Below, piece after piece: positions 26,882 to 37,200 of a stretch of 64,000 nt of DNA. The translations under genes and the position numbers were made by a program. Source of the DNA: Stieleria varia (GTDB lineage: Bacteria; Planctomycetota; Planctomycetia; Pirellulales; Pirellulaceae). The notes below the pieces were generated by a model, which saw only the letters and a list, made by a program, of their open reading frames with translations, was not told the DNA's origin and did not search any database. The stretch lies in NCBI RefSeq assembly GCF_038443385.1, contig NZ_CP151726.1, forward strand, positions 248,001-312,000, in the 5' to 3' direction. The stretch's first letter is position 1, and each line of letters opens with the position of its first letter.

Positions 26882-27532
26882 ATGCGTGATAATCTGTACA
26901 GAAATGGTTTTCCCCACGAACTTGATGTGACTGACAACGACGCCACTCCCGATCCAATGGACTTCACGCATCCCGATGCGGCAAAGAAGCTGTGGGAGAC
27001 GTTTTATCATCGTCTCTGCTTGGCCGTTCGACAGCGGGTTCGGAACATTCGACGACCGGTGGCCAGTGAGAGCGAAGTCGCCTTGAGTGCGATAAACAGT
27101 TTCTTCAATCGTGCCCGTGACGGACAGTTCCCCGATCTGGCGGACGAAGAAGAATTATGGCGGTTGCTCAAAACCATTGCGATTCGCAAGACCAACGACC
27201 TGCGAAAACATTTGCGGGCGCAGAAACGTGGTGGCAATCACGTCGTCTATAATCAGTCCGATCTAGACGATGAAGACGCACCGCTGGCCGGTGTCGATGC
27301 GGCGTCTGGACGAGAAATCACACCTGCTCTGGAAGCAGAACTTTCGGACTTGATGCAAGTCTTGCTGGAAAGACTGCCCGATGATCGACACCGCGACGTC
27401 ATCTTGCTGAAATTACAGGGTGCTTCCGTCCCTACGATCGCCGAACACCTTTCCACGACCACCCGAACCGTTCAACGGATGATCAAAAAGATCGAAGCGG
27501 AATGGCAGTCCGACCTGTTCGACACCCAGTGA
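26882..27532 (+). CDS. ECF-type sigma factor (second of the island)
   Basis: About 216 residues from ATG 26882; GTG 26843 or GTG 26927 are alternative starts and no ribosome-binding site decides. Region 2 is seen at KKLWETFYHRLCLAVRQRV and WRLLKTIAIRKTNDLRKHL. Region 4 is LLERLPDDRHRDVILLKLQG followed by the helix-turn-helix TIAEHLSTTTRTVQRMIKKI. It reads divergently from the membrane kinase (23395-26742), so one intergenic region of about 100-140 bp must serve both. It is followed four bases later by an FHA-like gene. Confidence 0.88.
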   Translation: MRDNLYRNGFPHELDVTDNDATPDPMDFTHPDAAKKLWETFYHRLCLAVRQRVRNIRRPVASESEVALSAINSFFNRARDGQFPDLADEEELWRLLKTIAIRKTNDLRKHLRAQKRGGNHVVYNQSDLDDEDAPLAGVDAASGREITPALEAELSDLMQVLLERLPDDRHRDVILLKLQGASVPTIAEHLSTTTRTVQRMIKKIEAEWQSDLFDTQ

Positions 27533-27536
27533 TGCA

Positions 27537-28295
27537 GTGACCGACGATAGACAACTCAGCGACGGTGACTTGCTGGACCAACTCGATCAGTCATGGATCG
27601 CCGGCGGGCCCGTTGACCTTGCCGAGTTGCTCAGTCGTGTTTCTGCGGACGACTCGACACTCGCTCAAGAACTCTGCGCCGCCGACTTGGAGTGGCGATG
27701 GCGGGCCGACTCGCCCAATAAACCGTCGGCGCGAGTGTACGCTTCATTGCTGGGCCGACATTGGGACGATGCGGAGTGCCGGCGAAATCTCATGGAAGCC
27801 GAGTGGTGCGTGAGATGCGTTTGGGGTGACGCACCCGATGTCGATGAGTTTGCGAAAGCTCTACCTGAGAGATTGGGTTGGTCATCCGATCTGTCACGGC
27901 AATTGCACGCCTTGGTCCCTTGGACGACCACACTTTCTGGCGCGTCCATGAAGCGACCCGTGGTCATCCAAGTCAATCATGATTTTGTGATCGGCAGACA
28001 GGGTGCCAAGGAGCCCCAAGCACCGTCGTGGATTGCCTCGAAAAAACGACTGATCGTTGCCAACTCACATTTCCGCATCATGTCACGCGATCAACTGCGT
28101 GTGCGTCGCACCAGAACGTCTGAAATTGAAATCACGAACATTTCCAAGACCGCTCCGTTCGACTCCGAACAAGCTCAATTGCAACCCGGTGAATCGATCC
28201 GACGGCCCCTGCCAACGGCAATCTCGATCGGTGAAGTCAATCTGGAGATCACTTTGCCAAGCCAAGCAATTGGTAGAAAGAACGGTGCAAATTAA
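27537..28295 (+). CDS. FHA-like protein with kinase-type N-terminal extension
   Basis: 252 residues, GTG start. The N-terminal half (LSDGDLLDQLDQSWIAGGPV and following) resembles the helical leader found before kinase domains in planctomycetes. The C-terminal half (about 140-245) has FHA-like features: VIQVNHDFVIGRQGAKEP, RLIVANSHFRIMSRDQLRVR and EITNISKTAP, where the usual GR...S/H...N pattern is recognisable but degenerate. It might bind phosphothreonine on the neighbouring kinases. It lies four bases after the sigma factor, so the two are co-transcribed. Confidence 0.72.
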   Translation: MTDDRQLSDGDLLDQLDQSWIAGGPVDLAELLSRVSADDSTLAQELCAADLEWRWRADSPNKPSARVYASLLGRHWDDAECRRNLMEAEWCVRCVWGDAPDVDEFAKALPERLGWSSDLSRQLHALVPWTTTLSGASMKRPVVIQVNHDFVIGRQGAKEPQAPSWIASKKRLIVANSHFRIMSRDQLRVRRTRTSEIEITNISKTAPFDSEQAQLQPGESIRRPLPTAISIGEVNLEITLPSQAIGRKNGAN

Positions 28296-28414
28296 GACTT
28301 TTTTGATCACAGTTGTCGCTGATAGCCTTCATTCTCCCATGAGATACCATGGGAACTCGCCGTATCCGTCAGCACCGCTGAGTGCATACCGCCTAGCATT
28401 TTCATTCCGGATTC

Positions 28415-31400
28415 ATGCATCGATCAATCAAACCAAGCAAACGTAAACTCTCTATTGAGCGACTGGATGACCGCAGGGTTCTTGCTGCATTGGTCGATGG
28501 GATTGGCCCCGGTGATCATTCGACTGCCGCAGGCCCCGGAGCTTCCGATAATTTCGAGTGCGGTTTATTTGGCGCCTTTGGCCTGCAGTGTGAACAGGAT
28601 CGAACGGAGAATCCGCCCCCAAAGGAAAAGGAATTTGTTGTCTTCGAAGACTTTGACGAAGAAGAAATCGACGAGGAAAAACCCGTTATTAGACCATCGA
28701 TGGTGACCGGATCCTTCCTGTGGGGCGCCGCAGATGCTCGGGTGTCGAGACAAGCCGCACTGTCATTTGATGACATTCAACAAGGTCGATCGGATACATG
28801 CAGCTTTTCGTCGGCTCTTGCCTCGGTCGCCCGGACCAATTTCAACTTGGCCTCAGGGATTCGCCTCGCAGAGATTCTTGGAGACAGCCAATACATTTTT
28901 CAGGTTCGGTTGTACCGTGAAGTCAACAATGTCTTTGAGCCGACCTGGATCGACGTTCCGTTTGATGAGACCCTGGAACCGGACGATCTCAAATCAACGG
29001 ATCGTGGTGAGTTCTGGCCAGCGCTCTACCTGAGAGCGTACTTGACGTTCAGCGACGCCGTCGACGGAAACTATCGATCAATGCACGAATCGATGAGGGC
29101 TTTGACGGGACTCGGTCACACTCGCCTGACACCAGATGGTTCCGTCGCGCAGGCTCAACAAATGTTGAACGCGTTGGAAAACGGAAGCCCGATCATGACT
29201 GCTACTCGAAACGATTCAGGAGATTTCCTATTAGAGACAACTTACGGACTCGTGAATAACCACGCCTATACCGTCATGGGCGTGGAAATCAATTCGAGTT
29301 CTCCGGATGGTATCTTCGTTACCATTCGAAACCCCTGGGCACGCGACACATCGTACTCATTCTATGATGCAGATGGTGACGGAAACGTGAGCTTGGGAGA
29401 ATCGTACGATGCACAATACGGCATCGATGGACGAAACGACGGTATCATTCGAGTTCCCTGGCCGGTGTTTTCCCAACAGTTCGATGACATCGTCATAAGT
29501 GACTTGACCGGCCCGAACATCAACGAAGTGCAAGAGCCAACGCGGCAACTGGTTTTCGATCAGCCGGAGATTGATCCTGTCACCATTGGCACCGGCGAAG
29601 AGCTCGCAATATCGTTTCACGCGACGGACCCGCAAGGTGGGTATCCACTCTACGGACTCCATACAGAAAGCCCTGGATACATCCACCCTCAGTCCGGTGA
29701 GTTTCGCTGGCGTCCAAAATCGACGGACGCTGGCACTTGGGTGGTCACCGTCGATGCGGAAGTCAATCCCTTCGTTACCGGGGCGGTGACTTTCGTCGTC
29801 AACGTGGAATCGCAGACACCCACTGTCGATTCATTGGCCTCGTCGCAGACATCCATCCAGAGCAACGGGCAAGATGAATTGACGCTGACGGCCGCAGGTG
29901 TTTCGACGATCGCGGACTTGGCGGTGGACGTCGAGTTCTGGAGAGACGCCGATGGCAACGGGACTTTCAGCAGCCGACACGATGTTTTCTTGGGATCCGA
30001 TGGTGCGGACGAAGGAAAGTTTGAATGGAACGGCTATGTAAGTGGTTTATCGGCAGGCAATCAAGTCTTCTTTGCCCGACCGAAAGTTTCCACCTTTGAC
30101 GACACCATCTACGGTGATGGCGTGGCGGTCGATGTGTTGATCACCCAGTCGTTGCAGGAGGATCCGGTAGCCCTTCCGGTCGGCAACCCAATCTTTTATC
30201 CAATTCAGCTACCGTCCAACACGGTCAGATATCGCCAACCGCTTCCACAGGGCGGGCAGAGAGCCATTTTTTCTACCAATGATTCTAACGCCGAGTTTGG
30301 CTTCTTTGATCTCCAAGGAGCGATCATTCCCGGAACGCAAAAGCGATTGCTTGACCCTGGCGAAGAATTGCTGGATGTCGCGTTTCTCGACGACGGTCAG
30401 TTTGCTGTGCTCTACAGCCGTGACAATGGCCCGTATGGTCAGTGGTTCGATGTGCAGGGAAACCCGCTCGGTGACGCAGTGGGCTACGACAACACCTACC
30501 ACAACCTCAGCACCCCCAGCAACCATAGAAGTAACAGCGACATTGCTGTCGCTTCATTTGACGGCGAGATGCACGCGATTGTCGTTTTTGCGACCGGTGC
30601 ATTTCTAGAGGAAGACGTTTTCTCCTTCACGTTTTCTCGCGGAGAATCGAACACATCCGATACTCAAATCACGAAGTCATTGTGGCAGGTGAGCGAGGGC
30701 ACGGCGGCGGGAAATCGACTCCCGAGAGTCACGATGAACGAAGTTGGTTTCGGAGTCGTTGTTTGGCTAGACTCTGCGAGCGGCGATACCTTTGACGCTC
30801 GCAGAGCGCGTGGTCTCGAGTTTTCCGACTACGGCAGGCAGTTCATTGACCCCGAATTCGAAATCGGAAACGCAAACAACCCCGAGATCGCTCCGGCCGT
30901 TTCGATGAATCGGAATCGAGATTTCGTTGTTTCCTACTCAGAGTTTGAATTTCCCTCTGATGGCACCGGGGACGATGTCCAGGCCCGATTCTTCCGCCAT
31001 GCTGCTAACCCAGGCGATCGCATCGGTGAAGACGAACCGTTTCAGGTCAATTCTTTCGTGGGGGGCAACCAGTTTTCGGGATCCGTGGCGATGAGCAATT
31101 CGGGATGGTCAGCCATCGTGTGGTCCAGTTGGGGACAAGATGCGGGTGACGCAAGCTTTGAAACAGGTGTCTATGCTCAGTTGTACAATCCCCAAGGTCG
31201 ACCAGCCGGGCCGGAATTCCAAGTTCCCATCGCAACGGAAGGAAACCAACGGCTTGTTTCGGTTGAAATTGATGACGATGCGGATCTTTTCATTTCTTAT
31301 CACGATTTTGAAACCGAATCGCGTTACTTGCGGCTCTACAGCACGAACGTCGCGCCATCGCTGGACACTCAAAATCCATTCTCCGTTTCAGAAAACAGTC

Positions 31401-33346
31401 CCGTTGGCACGATGGTGACGACGTTGATGGCCAACGATTTAGATGGTGACAACGTTCGCTTTGCCATCGTCGGCGATAGTCCCTTTGCTGTGGATGAGAT
31501 AACCGGGGAACTAACAGTCGTCGATCCCACCGCGCTCGATCGAGAGACGAACGCGGAGATTCAAGTGGCCGTTCAACTGACCGATGATGCAGACGACCCA
31601 AAATCCGTGGTGGTGACCGCCACGGTCAACGTGACGGAGGTCAACGAAGGGCCCGTTTCCGAAAACGTCACTTTCACGATCAATGAATTGAGTCCGGTCG
31701 GTCATGTGGTGGGAACCGTTCCGGCTTTCGATCCCGATGAGCAGGAATCGCTGATCTTTTCCATTCAAGAGGAAACTCCCTTCGGGATCAACGCGCGCAG
31801 CGGGCAACTGTTTGTCGTCGATCAAACCGCTCTCGACTTTGAAACGACTCCGTCTTTTCAGTTTGATGTAGTGGTCACCGATGGCAATGACCAGCAAACG
31901 ACCGCAACTGTCACCGTCGAATTGACCGACGTCGACGAAACCACCATCAATGTTGCACCGAAACTCGTCGAATTGCCCGCGGCCGTTTTCTACATCGATG
32001 GTCAAGCTGCATCTCTGGTGTTCCCAAACGTTCTCGTCGAAGATCCCGACGCGAGTGATTACACCGGAGGTCGTTTGCGAGCCGAAAACATCTCATTCCC
32101 GTGGGATGATGACCGATTGGTTTTCCAGGAACTCGGCGGTGTGTCGTTGAGCGGTGACAGCGTCCAGGTGGACGGAGTGTTGATCGGCCAAATCACGCGA
32201 GATGGATTGGGACGCAATGCCTTGCAAGTTGTCTTCAACAGCGATGCTACTCCCGAGCGGTTGACACGATTGATCCGATCGATCGCCTTCCAGACGCCCA
32301 ATCAAGATCGACCGTCTGACAGCCGAGTGTTTCGATTGACTTTGGCCGACACAGATGGCAACACGACATCGGTCACGACCTTTGCAGCAGTACGCAACGC
32401 GAGCGACCAACCCGGCGGACTCTTTGAGAGCATCGGAACGGACGCAAACGACGTGTTCAACTTGGAATCGTTTGCCGCGGGTCAGAATTCGGTCAACGGA
32501 AAATTGGGCGTCGATACATTGCGAATCACCGGCGGTGGACAAAGTCTGGATCTGACATCGATCGCAAACGCCATCTTGACCGATGTGGAAGTGCTGGACA
32601 TTCGAGGGTCGGGCGGCAATCAACTGACTCTCAATCTGGACGAAGTTCTCAATCTCAGCGCCACCTCCGACACGGTGCAGATTCACCATGATGCCGATGA
32701 CACCATCACGATTGGTGATGGCTGGAACGTGGAGGCACCGGTTCTGTCCGGCGGAAGCTTCTGGCACGTGCTGACCCAAGACACCGCGACCCTGCGGATC
32801 GCAAACGCCAAGCCGTTTTCGAACCCCTTCTTGGCGATGGACGTCAACCATGACGATCGTGTTTCTGCGTTGGACGCTTTGGACATCATCAACCGACTCG
32901 CGTTGATCCCACGTGACAGCAGCGAACGACGTGAAAGACTCTCGACGCCGACTGATCAGAGCGAGCTGGCTGGATTTTACTATTTCGATTCCAACGAAGA
33001 CGATTTCGTCTCGGCGCTGGATGCGTTGTTCGTGATCAACCGATTGGCGGAAACTCGTACCGAAGGCGAGCGTATCGATGTCCCGCTTGGCAACGTTTCT
33101 CTACCGATCAGCTCGAAGTCGACGGATCACGCAATTGAGGACAGAAGGGTCACGGAGCAAATGATGCTTGGGGATATCGATCGATTCGCCCCACCGGTGA
33201 CTCCGGCTGTCCCGTCTTGGCGTACGCAACAAAACCTATCGGCAATCGATCAAATCATGCAGAGTGATGACGACGCAAGCCCAACGGAGGAAGCAATCGC
33301 AACGTTGTCCGCCAAACTCGATCCACTCTCGCAGCCCCTCTCGTAA
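28415..33346 (+). CDS. Secreted calpain-like (C2) cysteine protease with cadherin and dockerin modules
   Basis: 1,643 residues. The N-terminus carries the planctomycete surface/secretion motif SIERLDDRRVLA. A calpain-type domain spans about 110-370 with a complete triad: Cys129 (GRSDTCSFSSALAS), His283 (NNHAYTVMGV) and Asn306 (VTIRNPWA). EF-hand-like DADGDGNVS follows the catalytic domain. Ig/putative-adhesion segments follow, then two cadherin-like repeats at about 976-1175 (FSVSENSPVGTMVTTLMAND, FTINELSPVGHVVGTVPAFD). Near the C-terminus (about 1472-1550) two dockerin-type calcium repeats read MDVNHDDRVSALDALDIINR and SNEDDFVSALDALFVINRLA. Its stop codon lies inside a dispersed repeat. Confidence 0.92.
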   Translation: MHRSIKPSKRKLSIERLDDRRVLAALVDGIGPGDHSTAAGPGASDNFECGLFGAFGLQCEQDRTENPPPKEKEFVVFEDFDEEEIDEEKPVIRPSMVTGSFLWGAADARVSRQAALSFDDIQQGRSDTCSFSSALASVARTNFNLASGIRLAEILGDSQYIFQVRLYREVNNVFEPTWIDVPFDETLEPDDLKSTDRGEFWPALYLRAYLTFSDAVDGNYRSMHESMRALTGLGHTRLTPDGSVAQAQQMLNALENGSPIMTATRNDSGDFLLETTYGLVNNHAYTVMGVEINSSSPDGIFVTIRNPWARDTSYSFYDADGDGNVSLGESYDAQYGIDGRNDGIIRVPWPVFSQQFDDIVISDLTGPNINEVQEPTRQLVFDQPEIDPVTIGTGEELAISFHATDPQGGYPLYGLHTESPGYIHPQSGEFRWRPKSTDAGTWVVTVDAEVNPFVTGAVTFVVNVESQTPTVDSLASSQTSIQSNGQDELTLTAAGVSTIADLAVDVEFWRDADGNGTFSSRHDVFLGSDGADEGKFEWNGYVSGLSAGNQVFFARPKVSTFDDTIYGDGVAVDVLITQSLQEDPVALPVGNPIFYPIQLPSNTVRYRQPLPQGGQRAIFSTNDSNAEFGFFDLQGAIIPGTQKRLLDPGEELLDVAFLDDGQFAVLYSRDNGPYGQWFDVQGNPLGDAVGYDNTYHNLSTPSNHRSNSDIAVASFDGEMHAIVVFATGAFLEEDVFSFTFSRGESNTSDTQITKSLWQVSEGTAAGNRLPRVTMNEVGFGVVVWLDSASGDTFDARRARGLEFSDYGRQFIDPEFEIGNANNPEIAPAVSMNRNRDFVVSYSEFEFPSDGTGDDVQARFFRHAANPGDRIGEDEPFQVNSFVGGNQFSGSVAMSNSGWSAIVWSSWGQDAGDASFETGVYAQLYNPQGRPAGPEFQVPIATEGNQRLVSVEIDDDADLFISYHDFETESRYLRLYSTNVAPSLDTQNPFSVSENSPVGTMVTTLMANDLDGDNVRFAIVGDSPFAVDEITGELTVVDPTALDRETNAEIQVAVQLTDDADDPKSVVVTATVNVTEVNEGPVSENVTFTINELSPVGHVVGTVPAFDPDEQESLIFSIQEETPFGINARSGQLFVVDQTALDFETTPSFQFDVVVTDGNDQQTTATVTVELTDVDETTINVAPKLVELPAAVFYIDGQAASLVFPNVLVEDPDASDYTGGRLRAENISFPWDDDRLVFQELGGVSLSGDSVQVDGVLIGQITRDGLGRNALQVVFNSDATPERLTRLIRSIAFQTPNQDRPSDSRVFRLTLADTDGNTTSVTTFAAVRNASDQPGGLFESIGTDANDVFNLESFAAGQNSVNGKLGVDTLRITGGGQSLDLTSIANAILTDVEVLDIRGSGGNQLTLNLDEVLNLSATSDTVQIHHDADDTITIGDGWNVEAPVLSGGSFWHVLTQDTATLRIANAKPFSNPFLAMDVNHDDRVSALDALDIINRLALIPRDSSERRERLSTPTDQSELAGFYYFDSNEDDFVSALDALFVINRLAETRTEGERIDVPLGNVSLPISSKSTDHAIEDRRVTEQMMLGDIDRFAPPVTPAVPSWRTQQNLSAIDQIMQSDDDASPTEEAIATLSAKLDPLSQPLS

Positions 33347-33365
33347 TGGGATTCGCCAGAATTCC
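33344..33365. repeat. Dispersed repeat GGGATTCGCCAGAATTCC, copy 2
   Basis: Copy beginning TAATGGG; its TAA is the stop codon of the calpain-like gene. Confidence 0.9.
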
Positions 33366-33430
33366 CCCTCCGCCACATTTCCCCGTACCCTTCGCAAAGG
33401 ATTGCAGGCGAAATCCCCTATCGATCTCAC

Positions 33431-33928
33431 TCACCCCAACGCGCGGCTGTAGCTGATCATGAACAGCATCAGGTGGATGGCCAAGCAACCGACCGCTCGT
33501 AACCGGTAGTGGGAGAACAGGCCAAAGATCGCCAGCACACTGCCAAGTCCAGCGATCAAAGTCCCGCCTCCGGGGAACCACCAGGCTGCGACGCTGGCGA
33601 ACAGGATCACCATCGCTGAGGCGGCCACCGCGCCCATCGCGGTGTACCGAAGCGGACCGACATCGAAAATCTCTTCCGGTTCAGGTGGCAGCAGCGGCGT
33701 CGTGATTTCCGGGTCCACGGCAAAGGGAGATCCGACGCGAATTTCCTCGTTGCCCTCTGGCTGTGGTACCGATGGAGGTGTCCCGCCCGACCCTTGACCC
33801 GACCCTTGACCCGACCCTTGGTCCGTCACGCCTCCCGACTGGGCAATCGTCTCATCGATCGATCCCAATGCGGATCGATCCTCATCGGGCGCCGGTTCGG
33901 GGGTGTCGGTAAATCCTGAATCTGCCAT
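33431..33928 (-). CDS. Small membrane protein with acidic Gly/Ser/Gln repeat
   Basis: 165 residues. A soluble N-terminal half contains a short GSGQ tandem repeat (three copies, from a 12-bp DNA repeat near 33790-33825) and Pro-rich stretches. The C-terminal half has three hydrophobic helices (MGAVAASAMVILFASVAAWW, LIAGLGSVLAIFGLF and VGCLAIHLMLFMISYS). I do not recognise a family; similar small membrane proteins are common in planctomycetes. No operon partner. Confidence 0.75.
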   Translation of the reverse strand: MADSGFTDTPEPAPDEDRSALGSIDETIAQSGGVTDQGSGQGSGQGSGGTPPSVPQPEGNEEIRVGSPFAVDPEITTPLLPPEPEEIFDVGPLRYTAMGAVAASAMVILFASVAAWWFPGGGTLIAGLGSVLAIFGLFSHYRLRAVGCLAIHLMLFMISYSRALG

Positions 33929-34253
33929 GAAACCAATCGATTACTTCGTGACGTGAACGTCGTGACGACAATGCGGTCAATCGGGAGACGAAATTTGAAT
34001 GTACCGTTTTGTGGGCACATTCGGGTCGATCTACCCCAATGGAATGTTGCCCCCGATCGCCCTTGCCAACTATCTTAGCAGTGCGTCGTGACGCATTCTC
34101 AGTAGTCTAGCGTGTCTGCCTCAGCGAGTGGTGACTCGTCTCGATCGCCGCCGCAGACTCGCACGCGTTTTCCTGGCCCACTCTCCCGAGCCAGATTCCT
34201 CGTGTTTTCGCCGTTTCAGTTACCGCTCACGTTTTCCACCAAGAACCCGATTG

Positions 34254-37200
34254 ATGTCTAAACGTTACGCCTTTTGGCGATTGCTTGCCCCCACCGTCGT
34301 GCTCTGCTTGCTGTTATCTCCCCTTGCCTCGAACAGCCGCGGTGCAGACAAGAATGGAACCGCTCCCTTGGAGCCGGAGGTCGCCCAGGCATCGGACGAG
34401 CCCGCCGCAGCGATGGCTGCGATCAGCACCGCCGAGGGATGGAAGATCGACTTGTTTGCCGCCGAACCTCTGGTCGCCAACATCGTTACCTTTGATATCG
34501 ATCATCGGGGCCGATTGTTCGTCTGCGAGTCCTACCGCCAGAACCGGGGCGTGACAGACAATCGTGGTCACGATGAGCAATGGTTGCTGGCCGACCTCGC
34601 CGCCCAGACCGTCCAAGACCGAATCGACTACCACAAACGCCTGCTCGGCGAAGCCGCCATCACGTACGCCCAGCACGACGATCGCATCCGCCGCGTATCG
34701 GACACCGATGGCGATGGCGTTGCGGATGAAAGCACCGTGTTTGCCAACGGGTTCAATCATTTGGAGGAGGGCACCGGGGCGGGCATCCTGGTTCGCGGCA
34801 GTGACGTGCTCTACACGTGCATTCCCAAATTGTGGAAGCTGACCGACGAGAACGATGATGGCGTCAGCGACCAACGCGCCGCCCTCTCGGACGGATACGG
34901 CGTCCGCGTCGCGTTCCGCGGACACGACCTTCACGGACTGACGATGGGACCCGATGGGCGAGTCTATTTTTCCATCGGCGACCGTGGGTATCACATCACA
35001 ACACCCGACGGACGCATCTTGGCGGATCCGGCCAGTGGTGCGGTGTTCCGCTGCGAACTCGACGGCAGCGGCCTGGAAGTTTTCGCCACCGGACTACGCA
35101 ACCCACAGGAACTCGCGTTCAATGACCTCGGCGATCTCTTCTCCGTCGACAACAACTCCGACAGCGGCGACAAAGCACGTATCGTGCACATCCTGCAAGA
35201 CGGCGACACGGGCTGGCGAATGTATTACCAGTACCTACCCGACCGCGGACCATTCAACCGCGAACACATTTGGGAACCTCTCAGCGACGAACAACCCGCA
35301 TACATCGTTCCGCCGATCGAAAACTTTACCGACGGCCCGAGTGGCTTTGCCTATTACCCTGGTACTGGTTTTGGCGATCAACTCAAGAACAAATTCTTGA
35401 TCTGTGATTTCCGTGGCGGACCGAGCAACAGCGGCATCCGCTCTTTTGAATTGGACCCCAACGGCGCGACCTACAAACTGGGTGCCAATGATCAACCGAT
35501 CTGGACATGCCTGGCCACCGACCTGGCGTTCGGTCCCGACGGAGCCCTGTACGTCAGCGACTGGGTCGACGGATGGGATGGACTTGGCAAGGGCCGCATT
35601 TACCGCGTCACGGATCCCCAACATGCCGACACGGATTTGATCGCGGACGTTCAGTCCAAGCTCGCGTCGGATTGGACACAGCGTGCCATTGCAGACCTGA
35701 CCTCGGATCTGAAACATGCCGATCGCCGGGTCCGCTCGGAAGCTCAGTGGGAGCTGGCCCGACGGGGTGAACTCGACTCGCTTGCCAAAGTCGCAACCGA
35801 TACCAAAGCATCATCGACCGCGCGGCTACACGCGACTTGGGGCATCGGGCAAATCGTTCGCACCGATGCAGACAACCTCGCCTCGGCGCTCGACGCCATC
35901 CGCCCACTGCTGAAGGACTCCGATTCGAACGTGGCCGCATCGGTCGCGCAGATCGCCGGCGAAGCGGGCGATAAGAAATCGGTAGACTTATTGAAACCGC
36001 TGGCCACCGGCAAAGAGACTTCACCACGTCTGCGATATTTTGCCATCCGTGCGTTGGGAAAGCTGGCCGACGCATCGATCTTGGAATCGGTCGTCTCGCT
36101 TGCCGCGGCCAACAAGAATGCCGACTACGCGATCCGCCATGCCGCCATCACCTATCTCGCATCGGCAGTCAAAGCCGACCAAATCGCGGCCTTGAGCAAA
36201 CACTCTGACGCCAACGTTCGTCGCACCGCCGTGGTCGCACTGCGTCGACTACGTAGTCGTCAAATCAGTGCGTTCCTCAACGACACCGATCCGCTCGTGG
36301 TGGCCGAAGCCGTCAGGGCGATCCACGACGCATCGATCCAAGGCGCGTTTCCCGAACTGGCCGGGATGATCAAGAAATCCGATTCCCCGGCAATGAAGAA
36401 TCCCGAGGCGGTTCGTCGAATCCTCAACGCAAACTATCGACTGGGAACCCCATCAGCCGCGGAAGCAATCGCTTCGTTCGCTGCCGGCGGTGACCATGAT
36501 CCCGCGATGCGTTTGGAAGCCCTGGAGATGCTGAGTTCGTGGGCAACGCCCGATCCTCGCGACCGCGTCCTGGGACGCTACGATCCATTGGATGCGCGTC
36601 CCAAAACCGATGCCGCCAAAGCACTTGAGCCTCAAATCGAAGTGCTGATGATCTCCCCCGCAAAGATCCGTGACAAGACAACCGAAGTCGCGGCGGAGCT
36701 GGAGATCAAAAAGATCGCCACTGCTCTGGAACAAGAAATCGCATCGGGCAACAAGCCTGTCGAATCCAAAGCCGTCTCACTACGTGCACTGGCTCGTCTG
36801 AATCCGGCCGCAGCGGTCAAGTTGGCTCGCAAGATTGAACTTTCGCCGGCAACGCCTCTGTCAACCGCCGCCCTGAGCGTCTTGGCGCAGCATGACAAGG
36901 AAGCCTCTTTTGCAAAGATCGCGGAGGCGACCAAGAGCAGCGACACCGCGATCCGCCAACTGGCCTGGGACATCTTGGCCAAGATCAAATCGCCCGAAGC
37001 CGACAAGTTGCTCGCCGGCGCCCTCGACGACTACATCACCGCAAAGATGCCCGCTGACACGCGGCTCAATTGGGTGCAAGCAGCCAGCGGGCGATTGGAC
37101 GCCGAGCTGACCGCAAAGCTTGCCGCCCACCAACAAAACGTCGCGGAGTCCGATCCCTTGGGCAAATGGCTCGACGCATTGGAAGGCGGTGACATCGACA

